Source: Rhyzopertha dominica
Taxonomy: Eukaryota; Arthropoda; Insecta; Coleoptera; Bostrichidae
Assembly (NCBI GenBank): GCA_025024175.1
Contig: QCXZ01000045.1
Coordinates: forward strand, 2,916,649 to 2,980,648
Length of the DNA stretch: 64,000 nucleotides
Direction of reading: 5' to 3'
Below, piece after piece: positions 10,810 to 22,961 of the stretch. Numbering within the stretch: the first letter of the stretch is position 1; each line of letters begins with the position of its first letter. The notes below the pieces were generated by a model, which worked only from the letters and a program-made list of their open reading frames with translations, searched no databases and was not told where the DNA came from. The translations under genes were made by a program, and so were the position numbers.

Positions 10810-13346
10810 GCAAGTATAAGACGAACGTAAATTACTAAAATGCATACACTTTGCAAATTTCGGGTTCTAGATTTCGCAAGTGTTAAATTTTAGATATATT
10901 AATTGCACTTAAACAAAATTCGCTCTGCCTAAATTTGTTCTAGTTTGGGATAAATTCCGAAAAAGAAGTCTTAACTTGAAGGAGAAGCAAATTTTGATTT
11001 TGTTTTAGTTATTTCTGCAACTCTTTAGCACCCAGAGCAACCCCTTAAAAATTGAATAGCAAGGGGAGTCAACTGATGCATCACTTTAAAGCTACTTTAA
11101 GGGGATTACGCCGGTATTTTGCTTATGAGATTTACAACGTAAACTTGACAACGCATATCTTCCAAAGTAACAAAAAATTTTAACTCATTCTTTTTTAAAT
11201 GAAAGGTTTTAGTGTTCTGAAGGGGCCTTATTTTTAATTTTTGCGAAATGTTTTATTATTTAAAAAAATGAAAAGCTAAAAATGGTGATATTAAATTTTT
11301 TTAAATTGGGCCCCTAGGTAATACATTGGGAGGATCATATGCAGAGTTTATTTAAAATATTTGATGAATGCGACTATTACAAATAACGAATTTGAACATT
11401 TTATTAATCTGTCCGTAAGAGCTCTCACTCGCGCTGAACCATCCGCAAACAAGTCGCAAAGCATTACCGACCAGTCATAAATTTCAACTTATTCACAAGC
11501 CTATATAAATGAATAAAAGCAACTGCTACTAAAGCGCCGGATGGCATTCTGTAGAATTACATATATACTACTAGTTTTAAAATATATATGCCGCTTTGTC
11601 TTGGAATTTGAAAAGGATTTTGGTACTGCAACGTAAGCACACTTGACTAGCAATTAAGACGTACCGGATTCGATTCCCAGTCAAAGCTAGCCCTACTTTT
11701 TCAGAAATATATTGGCCTGCAAACCCGTTGAAGTACATCTTATAATTATTATAAGCAAGAAAGTTGCATAGTTCGTAATTAATTTACTGGTTCGACGAGA
11801 CCTACTTGCTAATGAAGATGGTTGCTAAGTATGATGAGAATTATGAGCGCCTGTATAGGTGTGACGAGTTTGTGAATCTTAAAACCATGGATGTATTATA
11901 GAAGAGGGGCTACCGCATCTCATTGACAGAAAGCGCATTGTTGTGAAGCCAACATCTAAATGGCGTGAAGTTAGCGCAATAACAAACTTTGTTTTTTTCC
12001 GCGGCATTGGCGTACCGTAATTTGCATTCTTCAGTATGCTTCGGAAACTTAAAAATAATAGATAGGAAAAAAATATTGTATGAATATGATTTATACACGC
12101 ATATAAAACTCATTTTCTTGTTATACACTAATAAACAATTTATCTTTCAGTAGTAGTGTTGTAAAATATCGGCATAATAAGCAATTTAAATACCGCACGC
12201 CTATGAATCTTAACCTTAAATACTACTTGGGTGTTACATACCTGTGAAATGAAACATTGGGTTAACGTATATCAATCTTTCTGCACATTTGACACTACCT
12301 GATTATCTTATCACTGCTACCGTTAACTTAAATTATATGGAAATCATTCCCTGCGTCTTGCACATCATAAAACCAAATAAAAACAAACACGCAAACGCCC
12401 AAATGGTGTGTGACCGTGAACATGAAGCTTAGTCATTGGACATACACAACTGGTCAACTGGAAGATCCAATGTTTTCTACAAATAAACGCTTAGACTGTG
12501 ATCACATGTTGGCCTCAGTTTAGAATGTGAAAAACTTCATCCATGCTTAAAACAACTGATATTGAAGAAACAGAATCTGTATTAGTTGTCGTTATTTTTA
12601 AGACGAAAAATTACCAATCGTGTTCATTTGCTGTGACTGATGCTTTAGGTAATAATTTATTGATGAATGTTTTCTTTTGTCTTCGTTCAACTAATTGGTA
12701 TTAATGCTTAGGTACTAAATAATAGATAATACCTAGATTAGTTGCAACCTACCTACAAATTAAGGTTGTTGAATATTTCTGATGATACTGTAACACATAA
12801 AAAACACGAAAGTTTGCGTTCCTCATCCATTGCTGAGAGCTATATAGAGGAGTCAAGATGGCGAAACAAATTATTACAGGTGTTACCTGGCAGCAGCATC
12901 AGCAAAAAGACGTTTAGAAGTTGAAGAATCTGCATAAATAAATTATTTGTTATTAATGAACCGATTTTTAATAACTATAATGTTAACATGCATATAACAT
13001 GCACTGTGTACTGTGTACTGTGTGTACTGACAAAATGAGAGTGAAAATCTTTTCACCCTTTTTTGGCATACCCTTTGCTATATCTATAGTTTGAATGGAT
13101 AGAATAAACGCGTTCAGATTTTGTATCTAAATAAGAAACCGGATTGAACAAAATAAAATTCGGTCGCCCTTCACGTTAAAATTGATGTTTTTATGAAGTA
13201 CAAATTTTACTTGAAACAACCTGTGGGCATCTCTAAATTGTACATTTTAAACTTAATTTTCGTCCATGTAAAAAAGTTAATATACCAATATTTCCAATCA
13301 TGCATCACACCCAATACCCATTATGTCAAAACTGGAAAACATTCAG
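10810..13346. other. Rbp intron (2.5 kb)
   Basis: Begins with GCAAGT (non-canonical GC donor) and ends in ACATTCAG. Contains SINE-like copy 2 (11603-11720). The open stretch just before 13347 that reads into the next exon is intronic. Nothing else recognised. Confidence 0.65.
11603..11720 (+). repeat. tRNA-derived SINE-like repeat, copy 2
   Basis: Same leading GGAATTTGAA as the copy at 7785. The core is TTGACTAGCAATTAAGACG, with a B-box-like GATTCGATTCCC, the shared AGTCAAAGCTAGC word and an AT-rich tail (CTACTTTTTCAGAAATA). It has diverged from copy 1 mainly in the A-box region, which suggests an old insertion. Confidence 0.65.
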
Positions 13347-13570
13347 GTCAGCAGCAGTATGGCACTAGTCCACGCGCTGGACAACCAGGTCAACGAGGAC
13401 CTCAGCCTGGTCCACCTCAGAACCAGAGGGTGAACCAGAACAATCCACCTGCTGCACAAAAGAGAGCAAGATGGTTCGTCGCGCTCTTCGACTACGATCC
13501 CGCGACAATGTCGCCAAATCCTGATGCCTGTGATGAGGAACTACCTTTTTCGGAAGGTGATTCTATCAAG
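13347..13570 (+). CDS. Rbp: RIM-binding protein exon (linker and start of SH3-II)
   Basis: Starts with two bases completing Gly across the GC-AG intron. It encodes a Gln/Pro/Gly-rich linker (QQYGTSPRAGQPGQRGPQPG), then ARWFVALFDYDPATMSPNPD and EELPFSEGDSIK. The ALFDYDP motif, the acidic RT-loop and ELPFSEGD are diagnostic of an SH3 domain. SH3-II of RIM-BP binds proline-rich motifs in RIM and calcium channel subunits. The donor is AAG|GTGAGC in phase 0. In-frame sequence before 13347 is intronic and contributes no start. Confidence 0.93.
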
Positions 13571-14663
13571 GTGAGCTTTAGTACTTAATAGCTAGGTGTA
13601 TTGCAGGTAATACGAAAACACCCTTAATCTGCCTAGGAATAGGCGTTACCACGTCGTTGGATATTTCCAGATGTCTCTCAGAATAAGCTCTGAAACTGAA
13701 GTTGTAATAATGTGGTTCAGTAACCAGTAACGTCAGTACGTTCGTCTATTAGTGACTCTGTTGTTAACTAGAATATGATACATTTGACAGTTCGAACTTC
13801 TTGGGGAAGAAGTTGTGGATTTTAATGACTTGCTTGTAGTCGTAGGACGTGGTTCTCGTGTCTCTGAACTCGATGGTGGATCGATTGCAGCTCGGTTTTC
13901 TAGTACTGCTACAGAAGCGTCTCCACAGTCGCATATTGTTATATACGCTCGACGTTTGTAGACCATCGACATTTCAAGAATGACGTTTTTCAGTAAAAGT
14001 TTTTGTCTTCTCTACGCATCTCTTGATGTAGTCTTTCCGATTCTTCCTCTTGGGCTGGTCTTTTTCATGCACGTTTGGTGCAGCTTTGAAAGAACCTGTC
14101 CAGCTTCAACCAAACACGTGGAATCGAACTACCAATAATACAGAAATAAGTCTTGCACCAACGAATTTTGGCGATCCAGAAAGTTATAAACGCCTTCCGA
14201 GATTAAGACCACTTTATTAACTAAAGTTTTAGGGTTACTTCTAAGCAAGACAGGAATGAGTGTCGAAGCGATCAATGATGTCGCAGCTATTTCGATGTTA
14301 ACAAAATGATAATTAATGGTTTTTTTTACTATGATTGACGTGAAGAATCTACAAACTTAATGATTTATTTTATTTATCACAAGAAAATTGTTATTGTTCT
14401 GTTTTATTGCTTTGCACCTTATGTATTTTTAGGAAATTAATATATTATAATCATTTTTTTAATGGTATCTAAAACTTACTCTTTTAAGATTATGTATTGT
14501 TTCTTAACAGACGATTTCATTAAATACCTACATTTCTCGTGTGCTAACTGTTCACATAATTGGAAATTAATTAAAAACTCTTCTGTTATTAACTATTGAT
14601 TTCTATCACACTTGAGCCCATACACTATAGCATTCTTAATCAAAATATTCTAAACCCCTAAAG
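13571..14663. other. Rbp intron
   Basis: About 1.1 kb of intron without a recognised repeat or exon. Both ends are placed by phase-0 splicing within the SH3-II domain. Confidence 0.6.
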
Positions 14664-14870
14664 GTTTGGGGAGACAAAGACGCCGATGGTTTCTACTGGG
14701 GCGAATGTAGAGGAAGAAGAGGGTACGTTCCACACAACATGGTGATGGAAGTGGAGGGTGGTCAGAACAGGGAGAGGTGGGGTGACATTTACGCCAACAT
14801 GCCAGTGAAGAGGATGGTAGCTCTCTACGATTACGATCCGCAAGAACTGAGTCCAAACGTAGATGCAGAG
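14664..14870 (+). CDS. Rbp: RIM-binding protein exon (end of SH3-II, start of SH3-III)
   Basis: A 69-codon exon, phase 0 at both ends, after CCTAAAG and before GTGAGA. It opens with VWGDKDADGFYWGECRGRRG and YVPHNMVMEVEGG, the second half of SH3-II with its DGFYWGE tryptophan and the YVP.N ligand-groove motif. VKRMVALYDYDPQELSPNVD then starts SH3-III. There is no internal Met-initiated frame of any length; the call rests on domain continuity and splice phase. Confidence 0.95.
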
Positions 14871-15361
14871 GTGAGAAGCTAGTAGAACTCGGTGTCAAGG
14901 TGTTCCAACCTCAGCGATCTAGCGTTGTTCATGGTATATTATTCCATTTCCAATAATTTAACAATAAATCCTTGCTTGACTTCACCATCCTTCAAAAACC
15001 CATTAAATCGTTGATTACAGTATTCCCTTGCCGCTATATATTATTGCGGTTTTGTTTTCAACACATACTCAAAGCTATTCGAATGCATGCTTTGGAGTTA
15101 AATTAATTAGAAATAAGGAAATATTTCTTGCAGTTGTAAAAAAAGGGGCCAAGACCTTACCAAATCTATGAATATTAATTTATGTGTTTTATGTGTAGCT
15201 TGTAGGTGTAAAGGTTGGAATGAAAAAATCAGCTTCCACTAGTAGTAACAGAATTCAATTCACGATATGCTTTTAGTGGCATAGGTTAATGTTTTCTTAT
15301 TTCTGCTCATCAGATACCCTACATAAAACCTAGTACGCCACTGCCGATTGATTCTGGAAGC
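14871..15361. other. Rbp intron, left part
   Basis: Nothing recognised between the donor of the SH3 exon and the first BEL/Pao coding words. A 5' portion or LTR of that element could lie here but shows no clear edge. Confidence 0.5.
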
Positions 15362-18332
15362 ATGGCCAATTTTATCTCTGATGCTTGCGTTCATTGCTTA
15401 GGATTACGACGTGATACTCCCGGGTCTATAGATATCGGAGCGGAGTTAATTACATATATTTTTGGTTTGAATCGTATTTTCGGTAGAGGATCGATCAACC
15501 AGTTGCCGCTGAAACTGTATTTGGTTTTCCTGCTTCTTCTTTTCTTAGTTGCCATGTTGCTATCGAGCCATCTCTTGATGTCTGTTTGGAACGTTTTTGG
15601 AAGCTTAAAGATATAAAAGGCTCGCCTTTGTCGATTTCCGATGAGGTAAAATGTGAAGCTCTATATAAACACTTCAGCTTGATTCATTTGGTCGTTTCAT
15701 GGTGTCACTTCCATTTAAACACAACAAAGCGGACTCGGGGGCGATATGTATCCAATAGCTTTACGCAGACTTCTTCAACTTGAAAAGCGTTTGCTGAAAG
15801 ATCATATAGTGAATTGTTGCAAATGTCCATATCCAATCAAACCACATGTCGCCTGTTGTCTCAAATAAAATATCGTGCCCAGGTTATTACATACCATATC
15901 ATAGCGTAATGAAACCCGATAACACAACTACACGTCTTCGATTAGACGGGTAAGCCAAGGGCCCTAAAGGCCTTTCCTTGAACGATACGCTTCATATCGG
16001 TCCAAAACTTGAAATTTACTAATTTTTACTCAATTTTCTATGCTTTTCGGTTGTCTTTATTTGTGACATAAAACAAATGTATCGTCAAATTCTTCTTGAT
16101 GTTGGTCACGGAGACTAGCACAGAATGTAGAGATTTTCACCTGAAGATCCCATCCAAATATTCGAGTTAAACACAGTTACATATGGCGTTAGTAGCACCC
16201 AATTTCTTGCTATTCGCACTCTTTACGAATTAGCTGAACGGGAAGCTCATCACTTTCCTTCTGTATCTAAGGTCCTGAAAACCGACATTTTCTTCGACGA
16301 CATCGTTACAGGTGCGAATTCTCTAGAAGAAGCAATTCATCTTCAAAATGAACTTTGTCAGTTGCTAAAATCTGGGGGATTCGAATTACGCAAATGGTGC
16401 AGCAACAAAGCGGACATTTTAAATAATGTCCTGTCGTCATCTGCCCAGTAGTCTGTTAACTTTGGTAGTGCACAACGGAGTTTCGTAAAAGTGCTAGGCC
16501 TACGCTGGGATCCCGTTTCTGACTCCTTTTCATATTCGCATACATCACATAAAATAGATTGTACAAAACGTCACGTCTTGGCCAAATTGGCTAGAACCTA
16601 TGATGCAATGGGTTTTTCTGGCACTTATTATCTGACGAGCTAAAATTTTAGTGTAGCATCTTTGGAGTTGCAAGTTAGGTTGGGATGACCCAGTACCAAT
16701 ACCTCATTTATTGGAAAATCTCAAAGTTCTTCGATATTTTTCGTTCGCACATTCTTTTCGCATTGAATTACATTGTTTTTGCGATGCCCTCCATGCAGCT
16801 TATTTTCGTGTGGAATATAACTCAGGTGATGTACTCATTTAGCGTATTCAAGTTGCTCCGCTGAAGATTCTATCTTTGTCACGGCTGAACTCTGTGCGGC
16901 AGTACTTGATTTGAAACAGTTGGCCTCCACAATCCAATGTCGTTCATGAAACATTCTCTTCTGATACTTTGGAAGAATCAACTACTGTTTATATTGTTTC
17001 CTTTGGAAATGATCCCATTAGCTCACTAATTGATCGGTTTCCGTCGTTGAATAAAATCCAACGCATTGTAGCGTATGTTAGAAGATTCTCAACACTTCTC
17101 CGACGCGGTGAGAAGAATTTCTCCCCATTATCACAGGCTGATCTGCAAGATGCATTGCACATACTAGTGAGAATTGTATATCAACAATCGTTTCCTGAAT
17201 TTTTTTGTTATCTTCGGAACATTATTATTATTGCCGAAATTGTATCGTAAACTACCTGTTTTCGTTGACGAACGTGGTTTTCTCAGGGTAGGCGGTCGAC
17301 TAAAACATTCTCGATTAGCCTTTTACATCATTTACTATTACCAGGCAGTCACCGTCTGACCCACCTGATTATTGAACATGTTCACCCCAGAAACCTACAT
17401 CCAGGTTTAAAAACAATGCAGTATTTATTATTGCAACAATTTTGGATTTTGTCTAGCCGTAAGGCTATCTACAAATGTTTATCGCATTGTATTCGTTGTT
17501 TTCGATCTAAACCCAGGTCCACCACTTCAATTATGGCCGACTTACCTCCAATTCGAATAGCTCAAACTAAGCCATTTTCGTCTGTTTGTTGTGTTGATTT
17601 CGCATGAACATTTGCTGTTTGTGCTTCAAAAATGCATGGGGCTAAATCAGTGAAAGCGTATATTTGCGATTTGGTTTGTTGCGCCTCAAAGGCGATTCAT
17701 TTAGAAATCCTGTCAGATCTTTCATCCGAAGCCTTCATTGCCGCCTTGCGCCGTTTCGTTGCACGACGTGGACATTGTAGTCATATTTAAAGCGATCAGG
17801 GTACCAATTTTGTGGGTGCTTATCGACAGTTTTTAGATTTAGCTAAAGAAGCAGCCGAAAATCTAACCATAAAGTGGCAATGGTCTTTGCGCAAGCTGGC
17901 GTTAAGTCAGTGAAAACGCATTTTTATAGAGTCGTTGGTGAACAAGTGATTTTTTTTTAAGAAATTTACGCGTTTCTTACTCAAATTAAATGCCTTCTTA
18001 ATTTGAGGCCTATAATTCCGCTAAGTTAAGACCCAAATGATCTGCAACCCCTTACACCCGGCCATTTTTTACTAATGCTAATGTACCGGTTCCAGATTTA
18101 ACTGAAATTTCCCAAAACAGATTGAATAGAAGGCACAAAAAATGCAAACAGATTTTTGGAAGAGTACGTCACAGCAACGCAGTAAATGGTGTGATTCCTC
18201 CAAAAACATCAAATTAGATACTCTCGTTTTTTTAATAACCGAAGGAAAACCGTCATTTTTGTGGGATCTTGCTAGAGTAATAAAACTACATCCTGGCAAA
18301 GATGGGATTAATCAAGTTGCAACGATCAAAAT
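15362..18332 (+). mobile_element. BEL/Pao retrotransposon, decayed pol
   Basis: Multiple frames carry BEL/Pao pol order. At about 15.36-15.8 kb is the protease/RT connector (ELITYIFG; later RGRYVSNSF, with RLLQLEKRL in another frame). At 16.14-16.62 kb is reverse transcriptase with TYGVSS, LAEREAHHFP, a FFDDIVTG catalytic-box variant and FELRKWCSN. The RT/RNase H link is at 16.5-16.95 kb. The integrase side at 16.97-17.6 kb shows LRVGGRLKHS, IEHVHPRNLHPGL and a HC..C zinc motif (SHCIRCF). A C-terminal word LHPGKDGI lies at 18.29 kb. Stops and frameshifts are frequent, so the element is inactive. No LTR was identified. The coding sequence ends abruptly at the inverted repeat starting at 18333. 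Confidence 0.85.
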
Positions 18333-18899
18333 GGTGCCTTAACATTCTGCCCACCGAAAACAATGTTTTCCATTTTAATGTACAGGGTGTCCCATTTTCG
18401 TTGTAATTGTAGGGTATCTCGGTAGCTATTAAGTCTCATTAAATTATTACAAAAATTGGAATAATGCCAAAATTAGTAGAGATACACCTAACAATCTATA
18501 CATTTTCTTTATCAGAAAAAATAGTTCTTTTCAACCATAGCAAAGCCAACTATGGTATCGATTTAAAAAAAATTCTGAGCACACCACTGAATTAAGAATA
18601 AAAATATCTATAAAAAATGTCTATACTGTTTTTTTTGTTTCTATACAGCCAATCGAGATATTGAGAACTGAAGAAATGTTACATTTTCCAAAAGTTGGCT
18701 ATGGTTTTAAAACAAAAGATGATACTAAAATGGCGACGGTACAGCTCAATTCAGAACAAAAAAGTAATACAATAATGTCGAAACCGCAACCCTCTAGCAT
18801 TAATAGTTACCAAGATACCCTACAATTACAACGAAAATAGGACACCCTGTACATTAAAATGGAAAACATTGTTTTCGGTCGGCGGAATGTTAAGGCACC
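18333..18899. repeat. Long-arm inverted repeat element
   Basis: The left arm 18333-18432 and right arm 18800-18899 are reverse complements over about 100 bases with roughly five mismatches. The outer ends are GGTGCCTTAACATTC/GAATGTTAAGGCACC. Each arm carries the word ACAGGGTGTCC, seen at the ends of many mariner-like elements. The centre has further inner pairing around CCATAGCAAAGCCAACTATG (about 18533). No ORF. A MITE-like unit set directly in the C-terminal coding end of the BEL/Pao element. Confidence 0.9.
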
Positions 18900-19082
18900 A
18901 AGTTCTGGTAGTGGTAACCGTTTTTGTTTTTAATTCTTGCACCTGGTTGGTCCACCTATCCACCCATTCCTTCCCAAAAATTTATGGTATTCGTGTGACG
19001 GCCGTCGAAGAATACACAAGCTAAGAACGCGAATGCTCCATGCTCCATTGTCCATCCACAACTGGTAAGTCCAAGTGTGTGC

Positions 19083-22000
19083 TATAGGCGGTGAGCGAAT
19101 ATCGCTTTGCAGCGCCTTGCAGCGGGTAACTCACACGTTTTTGGGGTGTAATCCTAACCTACAGCCTTCTGTCAAAAGGCGGTTTAATCACGGAAAAAAG
19201 ATACAGTGATATGTATATTTTGGGTTATAAAGCATAAAATTTGGTNATTGTACTGACGGGACGTATAAAAATACTAAACGGCAANATTCTTAATTATAAA
19301 NAATACCGTACTTTCGCCAAATAAAGTGAAATTTTGCACACTCCTAAAACAGTATTCCGGAGCATGAATCTCCGTTTCTTTGGGGTCGCATCTTATTTTC
19401 GAAATGTAAGGGTTTAAGTATCTAGTGCTTCCAATTATTTTATACACACTGTTTCTCCCTGTAGGTCGCATGCTTCTTTAATAGTTCCTTCCTACGCGAG
19501 TGTTTTCAAACCACGCAAAAAACGGCCTAAACACCAAAATCTGCTTGAAAACACTCTCGAGTCGCGACCACACCGCATAGGAACAACACGGTGCGTCGTA
19601 ACGCAGGTCCACGTATAAAAACTCATTTTTCAAAAACCAGACGCAACCGCAGGTTGCTCATTTCATATTCATCTACAGAAGGAAATGTTTTAGTTGTTTG
19701 CAAAACTCGGCGATGGTTCGGTATTCTGCACTATTAGCGCAAAAGGTGTTTCTTTTTTGTATCAAAGTATTAAAATATTTATTGATTTAACATGTAGACA
19801 CATTTGGGAATTATGTGTAGAATAACACATCTGATAAATGACCGCCACGGCTTTGCTGGCACATGCGTACTCGTTTGATGAAATTTTCAATAACAGAATT
19901 GAATACATGTGGCGGAATTTCATTGATACAACGTCTAATTTCGACCTTTAATGCTTCGGTGGTCGTAGGCTTGTTGGCATAAACTTGTGACTTCAGATAA
20001 CCCCACAGTCAAAAGTCCAAAGGTGTTAAATCGCAAGAGCGCGGCGGCAATTCCGATTCCCAGACCTGGAGATGACACGACCAGGAAAAGACCCTTGCGA
20101 GAGGTTCATTGTTTTACAGGAGCTATGGCAAGTAGCGCCGTCCTGCTAGAACAACATGTCGTCGAGAGCAATATGTTCCAATTAAGGCATAAAAAACTAT
20201 TAACATACTACGGTAACGTTCGCCATTCACTGTTACTGCATTACCTGCCTCGTTTTCGAAGAAAAACGGCCCAATGATTCCCCCCGTCCACAATGCAGAG
20301 GCGGCTCGTCCGGGTCGGCAGGGTCGGCACTGCCGACCCAGAATTTTGATCGAAGAAATTATTTTTTTTGTATTTTTATGTATATTTTGTTTTATTATGT
20401 TCAGATACCTTGAAACAGCTGAAGCGTATTTTTTTTACATTACCATCAAATTAATAATTAGCCAAAATCACATTTTACGGGTTATCCCGGAAAATTTACG
20501 CTACTCGGCAACCGTGGCTGGGTCGTGTATGTGTCTGTCATCCAAGCCCGTGATCCAAGCGCTGGGTCGGCAGACCGCATCGTATAAGGAAGCAATAGCA
20601 TCGTTTTCCTACGAACTGAACAAAGACGCAACCCTGCGCGCATATTGAATCCTGAGGCGAAAATCGAGACTCGGCAATGCTTGGGTCCGGCAGACAGCAT
20701 AAAACGTTAAAACGTACTTCATCATTTATTTCAATTATTTGAAGATTTTTTTTAATCAACCAATTATAGTTCTGTTTTCTACTGAGTATTATAAATTATC
20801 TGATTGACACCCTTTACATGCTTACAGTTTTTTTATAATCATAATTCAATTTTACGTATATATGTTTTTATTGAAGTTAATAAAGGAGGCCCGGCATTCA
20901 TAATCGTCGGATTCCGAAAATTAATTTTGACGTGTACACTGAACAACAATTATACATTTAGTTCAATACTGAAATCACGAAAAACTACCCGAATGTTCTA
21001 CGAAATTTTTCATGTTCCCAAGATTATTGTAAGAGCTATCCTCTTAAATAAACAATTTTAAGCAGATACCTTCAAACATTTAACAGAATTAATTAAATAC
21101 ATGTTATAAATTTAGTCAATCTGAAATCGTTGAAGATTTTCACACAAATAGAAAATAATAAAATAAGTAAGCGCCAATACCCATATAATCGCTTAATGCT
21201 GTCTGCCGGACTTCCGAATACATCTTCGGATTGGGCTCGACATATATCGGCTTCTCCTCTCCGGTGCAGTACAGGTGCAGGCTTAACGTTGAAATTATGA
21301 AGCTAGTTGCCAGATTAGGCTATTTGTTACCAACTGAATTATCTTTTCAACTTGCGGCGATATGAAAATTTACAGAAGTAGCAAATAATAAACAACAACT
21401 ACGAGTATATACAAAATTATTTACTAATTTATAAATAAATAATATTGACCAACTAGAGTGGACCAAAGTTTTTACTGCCGACCCAATAGAATTTGTCACG
21501 AGCCGCCACTGCCACAATGCACACCAAACAGTGACATGTTTCGGATACTTTTCTTCTTTTTGCCTATTTACGAAGCCATCGAGGTGAAAATGGGCCTCAT
21601 TATTGAATACGAGTTTATTCTCAAAATCGACATTCACTTCTCTTTGTTCAAGAATCCAATTAGCGAACTCCATTCGCTGTGCATGGTCTGTTGCCAGAAG
21701 TTGTTAAGGTCAGTTGGATTTTGTACGCATGGAGGCGCAATTTTTTGGTGAGAATACGCTGAAGAGTGCTTGCTTTAAGGTCCACTCTTGTGCACGATGA
21801 CGAATCGACTTCCCTGGACTCTCGGCCACACTATCGCGAACTGCTGTGATGTTTTGTTCTAAACGAACTCTACGAGCTCGTGTCGTGTGTTGCACATCTC
21901 TAACACAATCGGTATTTTCGAATTTTTCGATTATTCTTTTCACTGTAGATGAATTAGGAACATTATTTCGACCAAAATTTGGACGCACTTTACGAATCGT

Positions 22001-22529
22001 GGCAATCAAACTTTCACCGCTCTGATAATAGTGTTTGACAATTAAAACACGTTGTTCTGTACTATAACGCTCCATGTTTACTAACTCCTATCTGTCTCTT
22101 AGAGACGTGCCCTATAACAATCATGTTACATTACAACAGCCAAAATGGCTGTTCAAATCTTGCGTTCTTAGTGAAACACCCGATAGAATGCGTCACCTAC
22201 TCATTTTTTCTGTGCATGCTATTAATCCACAATTTGCGACGTTCTTCTTCATGAGTTACGTTCTTCACTGTTTCGGTCCACAACACAGCAATTTTGTTTA
22301 CTTACACGCAAAGAACATACATATTTTTCAGCACTCATGTTCATTACTGGTGTAATTCTTTGATCACTAGACAGGCATAAATAAGAGAATTAGTTAAGTT
22401 AGGCTACGGTAATTGCAGCGTACACCATACAGCTGACAGCAAATGTGTTTACCCTACAGTAAACTGTAGTTTACCCACCAAAAATTCCAATTTTCACGGA
22501 CGGTGGCGCCAATTCGCTCATCGCCTATA
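19083..22529 (-). mobile_element. mariner-related transposon with interrupted transposase
   Basis: Terminal inverted repeats TATAGGCGRTGAGCGAAT lie at 19083-19100 and, reversed, at 22512-22529, with TA at both edges. On the minus strand a transposase starts at 22075 with MERYSTEQRVLIVKHYYQSG, a helix-turn-helix with NNVPNSSTVKRIIEKFE. The catalytic region follows near 21673 (VFNNEAHFHLDGFVNRQ, then PKHVTVWCALW). The C-terminus is at about 20280-19830 (RSCDLTPLDF in one frame and the RGGHLSD end in another). The first acidic block reads FNNEAHF where SDEAHF is usual, so a catalytic Asp is changed. Frameshifts and the MITE at 20296-21511 have killed it. N bases occur near 19245-19310. Confidence 0.85.
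20296..21511. mobile_element. hAT-type MITE inserted in the transposase
   Basis: Termini CAGAGGCGGCTCGT (20296-20309) and ACGAGCCGCCACTG (21498-21511) are inverted with one mismatch. They fit the hAT pattern beginning CAGNGGCG. The flanking 8-bp duplication CCACAATG is exact (20288-20295 and 21512-21519). Repeated GGGTCGGCA/TGCCGACCC words form subterminal palindromes at both ends. The 1216-bp body has no transposase. Confidence 0.95.
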
Positions 22530-22696
22530 CGTAACACCAGTCCTATTCAATTATTACGCAACATACAAAAATGAACTGTAAGATTCGAAGATATTGGAAC
22601 ACCTTTGACCGTCTGATACTCCGCTTCATAGACTTAGTCCCGCAAACGTAGAGAACCAATTCACACTTTACCCGTCTCCCTTCACCCCAACTGCAG
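22530..22696. other. Rbp intron, right end
   Basis: Short intron remainder ending in a good acceptor (CCCCAACTGCAG at 22685-22696). Confidence 0.6.
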
Positions 22697-22961
22697 GAGG
22701 AACTGTCTTTCACCACCGGTCAAATCATCAACGTCTACGGCGACATGGACGACGACGGCTTCTACCTCGGCGAGATAGACGGCGTCCGCGGCTTGGTGCC
22801 GTCCAACTTCCTGGCTGAGGCCACAGACCAGTACGCACAGACGCAAGGCCAGCAGCAGCCGGGGGCGGCAGGCAGGGGCCAGAGGGGAAGGGGCCACGGG
22901 CCGGGCGCCAGGGGGCCGCCGCCGCCTCCCAGGGACAACGCCATGCGCCAGCGCAAACCAG
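22697..22961 (+). CDS. Rbp: RIM-binding protein exon (end of SH3-III and RG/Pro-rich tail)
   Basis: Begins in phase 0 right after CTGCAG with EELSFTTGQIINVYGDMDDD, then GFYLGEIDGVRGLVPSNFLA. This completes SH3-III begun at 14.87 kb, with the DGFY and RGLVPSNF signatures. An unusually GC-rich low-complexity tail follows: Gln-rich, then RGQRGRGHGPGARGPPPPPR, then DNAMRQRKP. The RG and polyproline composition is known from the insect RIM-BP C-terminus. The donor is CCAG|GTATAC, leaving one base (phase 1). The 7.8-kb upstream intron has filled with transposons. In-frame sequence after 22961 is intron. Confidence 0.95.

Noticed and set aside
10539..10856. Minus-strand frames with long Leu, Val or Ala runs.
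   Set aside because: They are antisense of the polyglutamine tract of the Rbp exon at 10636-10809.
13193..13346. An in-frame 5' extension with an ATG before the SH3-II exon.
   Set aside because: The acceptor ACATTCAG and phase match with 10809 show this is intron. The extra residues are AT-rich and unlike Rbp.
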